From assembly GCA_035525225.1 (NCBI GenBank), contig DATLFA010000063.1:1-64000 (forward strand): a stretch of DNA of 64,000 nt, read 5' to 3'. Origin of the DNA: DATLFA01 sp035525225 (GTDB lineage Bacteria; Actinomycetota; Acidimicrobiia; Acidimicrobiales; WLNW01). A program made the position numbers and the translations under genes. The notes below the pieces were generated by a model. The model saw only the letters and a program-made list of their open reading frames with translations, had not been told where the DNA came from and did not search any database. Below, piece by piece: positions 59,847 through 64,000 of this stretch; within the stretch, counting starts at the first letter, position 1, and every line of letters starts with the position of its first letter.

Positions 59847-61136
59847 ATGAGCGTGGTCGTGCCCATCGCGGTCGTGTTCGTGATGGTGGCCTTCAACGCA
59901 CTGTACGTGACGGCGGAGTTCGCGACGGTTGGATCGCGGCGGTCACGGGTGCAAGAGACAGCCGAAGCCGGCAACGGCGCGGCGGTCCGTCTGCTCGCGA
60001 TCTTGCGCGATCCGGCGCGTCTCGACAACTACGTCGCGGCCTGTCAGATCGGAATAACGCTGAGCAGCCTGGTGGCGGGCGCGTACGGTCAGGCACAGCT
60101 GACGCCACTGCTCGAGCCGGTGTTCGGTGCGGGCGGTCGTGCTGTCGCGGTGCTGATCGTGTTGGTTGCGATCACCGCGTTGCAGGTGGTTCTGGGCGAG
60201 TTGCTGCCGAAGACCGCTGCGTTGCGGTATCCCGAGCGGTTGGCGATGTTGACGTTGGCGCCGATGCGGATCAGCCAGTGGCTGTTCCATCCACTCGTTG
60301 TGGTGTTCAACGGTTCGGCATTCGCGCTGATGCGTTGGTGGAAGTTGAGCGTTGATCACAGCCATGCACATGTGCACTCGCCGGAAGAGTTGGCGGGCCT
60401 CTATCGGGCGAGCGCGGCGGGTGGGCTGATCGATGCGTCGGAGCGCGACATGTTGGCCGGGGTTCTCAATGTCGAGGATCGGTTGGTGCGCGAGATCATG
60501 ACGCCTCGCCGTCGGCTGGTCACGGTGCGAGGCTCGCAAACGGTCAGCGATGCGTTGCGCCGTCTGGCGCCGAGTCCGCATTCGCGGTTCCCGGTTGTCG
60601 ACGACGCTGACGAGATCGTGGGGATCGTGCACGTGAGGGATCTGTTCGCACGGGCTCAAACCGATCCGATGCGCACGGTCTCGGATGTCGCTCGTCCTGC
60701 CTTGGCGGTGGCCGAGGTGTTGACCGTCCCTCGATTGTGGCGGTCACTGCACGACGAAGAGCAGCACTGTGCCGTTGTGGTGAACGAGTATGGCTGGGTG
60801 GCCGGCATGGTCACTTTGGAGGACGCGCTCGAGGAGATCTTTGGTGAGGTGCACGACGAGTTCGACGACGACGTCGAACCGATCGTCGTGGTCGCCGGTC
60901 GCGTCTCGGTTCGCGGGGACGTGTTGGTCGACGTGCTCAACGACCGCTTCGGACTTGCCATCGATCCCGACGATGCGGACACGGTGAGTGGTCTGCTGTG
61001 GCACGAACTGGGCCGACTCCCCGAGACCGGTGACGAAGTGCGTCTGGTGCCGAGCGGTGTAGTCGTACGGGTAGATCTGCTCGACGACCGTACCGTTGGT
61101 CGAGCGAGCTTCGACCTGCCGGGCGGCGCCGAGTGA
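59847..61136 (+). CDS. CorC/HlyC (CNNM/DUF21-CBS) transporter 1
   Basis: 429 aa from the ATG at 59847. The N-terminal DUF21/CNNM membrane domain (VAFNALYVTAEFATVGSRRSRV, CQIGITLSSLVAGAYGQ, VVLGELLPKTAAL) has about four helices; then a CBS pair (VREIMTPRRRLVTVRGSQTVSDAL and CAVVVNEYGWVAGMVTLEDALEEIFGEVHDE) and a C-terminal CorC_HlyC domain. The family exports Mg2+ or Co2+. It is translationally coupled to a paralogue (GTGA overlap). A structured leader precedes it. Confidence 0.92.
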   Translation: MSVVVPIAVVFVMVAFNALYVTAEFATVGSRRSRVQETAEAGNGAAVRLLAILRDPARLDNYVAACQIGITLSSLVAGAYGQAQLTPLLEPVFGAGGRAVAVLIVLVAITALQVVLGELLPKTAALRYPERLAMLTLAPMRISQWLFHPLVVVFNGSAFALMRWWKLSVDHSHAHVHSPEELAGLYRASAAGGLIDASERDMLAGVLNVEDRLVREIMTPRRRLVTVRGSQTVSDALRRLAPSPHSRFPVVDDADEIVGIVHVRDLFARAQTDPMRTVSDVARPALAVAEVLTVPRLWRSLHDEEQHCAVVVNEYGWVAGMVTLEDALEEIFGEVHDEFDDDVEPIVVVAGRVSVRGDVLVDVLNDRFGLAIDPDDADTVSGLLWHELGRLPETGDEVRLVPSGVVVRVDLLDDRTVGRASFDLPGGAE

Positions 61137-62440
61137 TCGGGTCCGTTGTCGTCCCGATCGTGGTGATCCTCGTTTTGGTCGTGGTGAACGGCGTGTTCGT
61201 CGCCGCGGAGTTCGCGTTGGTGGGTGCCCGGCGCAGCCGCTTGGAGTCCATGGCCGGCCGGGGCAACCGCGCGGCGCGTTGGCTGGTCAGCGTGTTCGAC
61301 CGACCGATGGGCAAGGACCGCTATATCGCGATCGCGCAGCTCGGCATCACATTGGCGAGCATCGGGTTGGGCATGTACGGCGAACCGGCGGTCGCCGGTT
61401 GGCTCTACGGGCCGTTCGAGGACTGGGGGCTGTCGTCGACTGCGGCTCACACTCTCGGCTTCGTCATCGCGCTGAGCGCGATCACCTACATGCATGTGGT
61501 GTTCGGCGAGATGATCCCCAAGGCTCTCGCGCTTCAGACTCCCGAACGTGTGAGCATTCGGGTTAATCCGGTCATGCAGGTGTTCGGGATGCTGTTCCGA
61601 CCGATGGTCGCCGCTTTGAACGCGATGGCACTGGGATTGATGCGGCTGTTGCGTATCCCCGAGCCCGACAAACGACTCGCGTTGTACACCAGCGCGGAGC
61701 TTGCCATCGTCACCGACGAGGCCGCCGACAGTGGACAGCTCGGAGCGATGCAGCGGGACCTGATCCGCAACATCTTCGAGCTCGACGAGCGCACAGCCGA
61801 AGAGCTCATGACGTCTCGCTCGAGAGTCGAGGTGTTCAGCGTGACTGCGACACCAGAGGAGATCGCGGCGCGGATCGCTGCGTCGCCGAGGAGCCGTTAC
61901 CCCGTAGTCGATGGAGACTTGGACCGTGTCGTGGGCGTGCTGCACATCAAAGACTTCATCCGAGCACACCAACAGGGCCTCCCTCTCGACCTCGAACGGC
62001 TGGTGCGCCCGGCGACGAGCGTGGCGGCTTCAGCGAGCGCAGAGCAGCTCCTGGCGCAATTCAAACGCGACCGGATGCACGCAAGCCTGGTGGTCGACGA
62101 GTTCGGTGGCACATTGGGTTTCGTCACCCTCGATGACATCATCGCCGAGGTCATGGACGTCCACATCGCCGCCGGGTCCGATGTGGTCCGTCGCGACGAC
62201 GGATCGCTCACCCTCGACGGAGAGGTCACCCTCAGCGAGCTCCGCGACCACCACAGGATGACCATCGAACATCCCGACGTCACCACGATCGCGGGGCTCG
62301 TGCTTGCACAGCACGGCACTGTGCCGGCCGCCGGCGTGAGCGTCCGCTACCAGGGTTACGACCTCATGGTCGAGCAAGTCGAGGGCCACAAGATCACTCG
62401 TGTCGCGGTCCGCCCGGTCATCCCGACCATCGGTAGCTGA
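61133..62440 (+). CDS. CorC/HlyC (CNNM/DUF21-CBS) transporter 2
   Basis: 435 aa from the GTG overlapping the first copy's stop. Same plan: DUF21 (VVNGVFVAAEFALVGARRSRLE, AQLGITLASIGLGMYGEPAV, VVFGEMIPKALALQTPERV), CBS pair (AEELMTSRSRVEVFSV and ASLVVDEFGGTLGFVTLDDIIAEVMDVH) and CorC_HlyC. In CNNM proteins such pairs may form heterodimers; the coupled translation of two diverged copies is compatible with that. Confidence 0.92.
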   Translation: MIGSVVVPIVVILVLVVVNGVFVAAEFALVGARRSRLESMAGRGNRAARWLVSVFDRPMGKDRYIAIAQLGITLASIGLGMYGEPAVAGWLYGPFEDWGLSSTAAHTLGFVIALSAITYMHVVFGEMIPKALALQTPERVSIRVNPVMQVFGMLFRPMVAALNAMALGLMRLLRIPEPDKRLALYTSAELAIVTDEAADSGQLGAMQRDLIRNIFELDERTAEELMTSRSRVEVFSVTATPEEIAARIAASPRSRYPVVDGDLDRVVGVLHIKDFIRAHQQGLPLDLERLVRPATSVAASASAEQLLAQFKRDRMHASLVVDEFGGTLGFVTLDDIIAEVMDVHIAAGSDVVRRDDGSLTLDGEVTLSELRDHHRMTIEHPDVTTIAGLVLAQHGTVPAAGVSVRYQGYDLMVEQVEGHKITRVAVRPVIPTIGS

Positions 62441-62454
62441 CCGGCGCGACGGCG

Positions 62455-63420
62455 TCAATCATCGGGGTCGCCGTGGTCGATCTCGCCGGCACGTTCGTCA
62501 CGGGCCGCCCATTCGAGCAACTCGTCGATGCGGAACACGGCCTGGTCGATGCTGGCATGGAGGTCGCCGATCTCGGCAAAGCGTTGAGGCATTGTGCGAA
62601 TGGTGAATTCGGCTGGGTCGACGTCGGCGACTTCGTCCCAGCGGATCGGCGCGGAGACCCGCGCATCGGCTACGCCGCGCACCGAGTACGCGGCCGCGAT
62701 GGTGTGGTCGCGCGCGTTCTGGTTGTAGTCGACGAAGACCTTCGCCGGGTCGCGGTCCTTGCGCCACCATGTCGTGGTCACGTCGGCGGGAGCCCTGCGC
62801 TCGACCTCGCGCGCGAACGCCAACGCCGCGCGTCGAACGTCGGTGAACCCGTGTTCCGGCGCGATGCGCACGTAGACGTGGATGCCTTTGCCGCCGGTCG
62901 TCTTTGGCCAGCCGACCGCGCCGATCTCGTCGAGCAACTCGTGCGTGACGTGGGCGATGCGCCGCACGCGGTCGAACGGGCAGTCGGGCATCGGGTCGAG
63001 GTCGATGCGCCATTCGTCGGGCTTCTCGGTGTCGCCGCGACGTGAGTTCCACGGGTGAAACTCGACCGTCGACATCTGCACCGCCCAGATCACTTCGGCC
63101 AATTCGGTGACACACAGCTCGTCGGCGTGTAGCCCGTAGCGGGGAAAGTGCAATCGCACGGTGCCGAGCCACGGTGGCGCGCCGGCCGGCACCCGCTTCT
63201 GATGCACCTTCTCGCCGCTGAGGCCGGTGGGGAAGCGGTGCAACATGCAGGGGCGCTCGCGCAACGCGTTGACGATGCCGGGCCCCACCGCCAAGTAGTA
63301 GTCCACGAGATCGCGCTTGGTCGCGCCGATCGCCGGGAAGTACACCCGATCGGGGTTGGTGACGCGCACGACGCGCTCACCGACTCGAACCTCCACCGCC
63401 GGCGACTTCGACTGGGCCAC
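62455..63420 (-). CDS. LigD-type polymerase (primase-like) domain protein
   Basis: 321 aa. The AEP fold of the LigD PolDom: N-terminal VRVTNPDRVYFPAIGATKRDLVDYY, RHFPTGL-like RFPTGLSGEKVHQKRVP, metal-binding Asp140 and Asp142 (RIDLDPMP), TTGGKGIHVYVRI and VFVDYNQNARDHTIAAAYSVR. In NHEJ this domain adds ribonucleotides to fill breaks. It is a separate PolDom gene without ligase or Ku neighbours here, as in several actinobacteria. Confidence 0.92.
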   Translation of the reverse strand: MAQSKSPAVEVRVGERVVRVTNPDRVYFPAIGATKRDLVDYYLAVGPGIVNALRERPCMLHRFPTGLSGEKVHQKRVPAGAPPWLGTVRLHFPRYGLHADELCVTELAEVIWAVQMSTVEFHPWNSRRGDTEKPDEWRIDLDPMPDCPFDRVRRIAHVTHELLDEIGAVGWPKTTGGKGIHVYVRIAPEHGFTDVRRAALAFAREVERRAPADVTTTWWRKDRDPAKVFVDYNQNARDHTIAAAYSVRGVADARVSAPIRWDEVADVDPAEFTIRTMPQRFAEIGDLHASIDQAVFRIDELLEWAARDERAGEIDHGDPDD

Positions 63421-63485
63421 GAACGCACGGTATCGGGCCCACGTCGGACCGACCCGGACTGTACGTTGTCGCCACGAGGTGGCTG

Positions 63486-63912
63486 ATGTCCGAGTCTCTG
63501 CTGGGTGTCGACGACAAGGTGGCGATCGTGACCGGCGGCCGTTGCGGTGTCAGCGGACACTCGACGCGGGGCCGACATCGACGCCATGGTGCAGACAATG
63601 GCGGCCTACGGCGCGGCGAAAGCGGCGATCATCAACTTCACCTGGACGCTCGCCGTCGAATTGGCCGAATACGGCATCCGGGCCAACGTTGTCGTGCCCG
63701 CATTCGTCACGCGACCCGGCATGGTCTGGGGCGGATCGCCCGAGGAGCAGCTCGCTCTGGCGAAGAAAGTGGTGCCGATGGGACGCGTGACCAAGGCGGA
63801 AGACGTTGCCGGCGCGATCCTCTGTTTCGCGTCCGATCTCACCGGCTACTCGACCGGCCAGATGATCGTGTGCGACGGTGGCCGGCTGTTGACCAATCCG
63901 ATCTTCGCCTGA
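63486..63912 (+). pseudogene. SDR gene with internal deletion and frameshift
   Basis: The ATG at 63486 opens a normal SDR start (SLLGVDDKVAIVTGG), but within about 20 codons the sequence jumps, in a different frame, to the C-terminal half: AAYGAAKAAIINFTWTLAVELAEYGIRANVVVPAF to the stop at 63912. About 115-130 residues of the Rossmann core, including the NNAG motif and catalytic Ser region, are missing. The 3' piece can be read from an ATG at 63547, but it would lack cofactor binding. It is a deletion relic, or less likely an assembly error. Confidence 0.85.
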
Positions 63913-63931
63913 CGGACGAACGGGAGAACCC

Positions 63932-64000
63932 ATGCACTATCGCGTCTTCGTGGATGACGACGGCCGTACACAGTTCGAGCCGCTGGATCTCGCCGCCGCC
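63932..64000 (+). CDS. Start of an unidentified gene (partial)
   Basis: The ATG at 63932 follows CGGGAGAAC, a fair ribosome binding site, 19 bp after the SDR relic. Twenty-three codons are visible, beginning MHYRVFVDDDGRTQFEPLDL. They are too short to assign; the acidic, strand-like beginning could suit a cupin-type protein, but this is a guess. Confidence 0.5.
   Translation, partial: MHYRVFVDDDGRTQFEPLDLAAA

Noticed and set aside
1..64000. CRISPR arrays, insertion sequences, prophage or integrated element
   Set aside because: No regularly spaced direct repeats with spacers, transposase or phage-type genes were recognised; gene content is chromosomal throughout.

Overview
This is a gene-dense, high-GC chromosomal window from an actinobacterium. 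Several markers point that way: RadA next to the di-adenylate cyclase DisA, a CysO-type sulfur carrier, a DUF3263/LytR_C (VirR-like) pair, glucosyl-3-phosphoglycerate synthase, HemQ with a HemY-type oxidase (the coproporphyrin-dependent heme route), a mycothiol-type DinB protein, an IdeR/DtxR regulator, an Rpf-like protein and a HrcA/CIRCE-controlled groEL. The overall mix would suit the class Acidimicrobiia, but that placement is inference. Genes are tightly packed and many join by ATGA or GTGA stop/start overlaps.

Layout. 1-12.6 kb: the end of a ClpC-like gene, a lipoprotein-HAD fusion, radA, disA, two zinc-ribbon/membrane/propeller proteins (the second frameshifted), a dienelactone hydrolase, a Crp-family regulator, ispD-ispF-rlmB-prmA, a luciferase-family oxidoreductase and tRNA-Thr. 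12.6-19 kb: DUF3263 and LytR_C genes, glycerate kinase, gpgS, cysO, a single-domain response regulator, and groEL behind two tandem CIRCE operators. 18.6-26.1 kb: nitrobindin, fdhD, and an apparent operon hemQ-larE-two unknowns-glnD-Nudix-lipase. 26.1-33.6 kb: PAC2 protein, GNAT, secreted cell-wall and sugar enzymes, TesB, GtrA, a methyltransferase, an M23 peptidase and a wrecked sigma-factor locus. 33.6-40 kb: a minus-strand glycosyltransferase-methyltransferase-toroid operon, dtd/lnt, a class III nucleotidyl cyclase and an Rpf-like lipoprotein. 40.2-51.2 kb: a patatin-hemE-cgoX operon, HelD, a DtxR regulator and an Lhr helicase. 51.2-59.7 kb: DinB-like, MarC-like and toroid proteins, then a catabolic-looking cluster of two SDRs, three SnoaL-like proteins and a double CaiB-type CoA transferase. 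59.7-64 kb: a candidate structured RNA leader in front of two CorC/CNNM transporters, a LigD-type polymerase domain, an internally deleted SDR and a partial gene.

How the parts relate. Nucleotide signalling is present in three forms: DisA (c-di-AMP), a stand-alone class III cyclase with a complete catalytic set, and a Crp-family regulator. Heme synthesis is split between hemE-cgoX and hemQ. Four lipoproteins occur beside an Lnt homologue that lacks its catalytic cysteine.

The least ordinary items are: a 33-bp tandem repeat present at two loci with identical period; a 17-bp triplication at ispD/ispF that creates a relay of overlapping mini-ORFs; the lipoprotein-HAD fusion; the structured leader upstream of the CorC pair; and three decayed genes. 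No CRISPR array, insertion sequence or prophage was seen.
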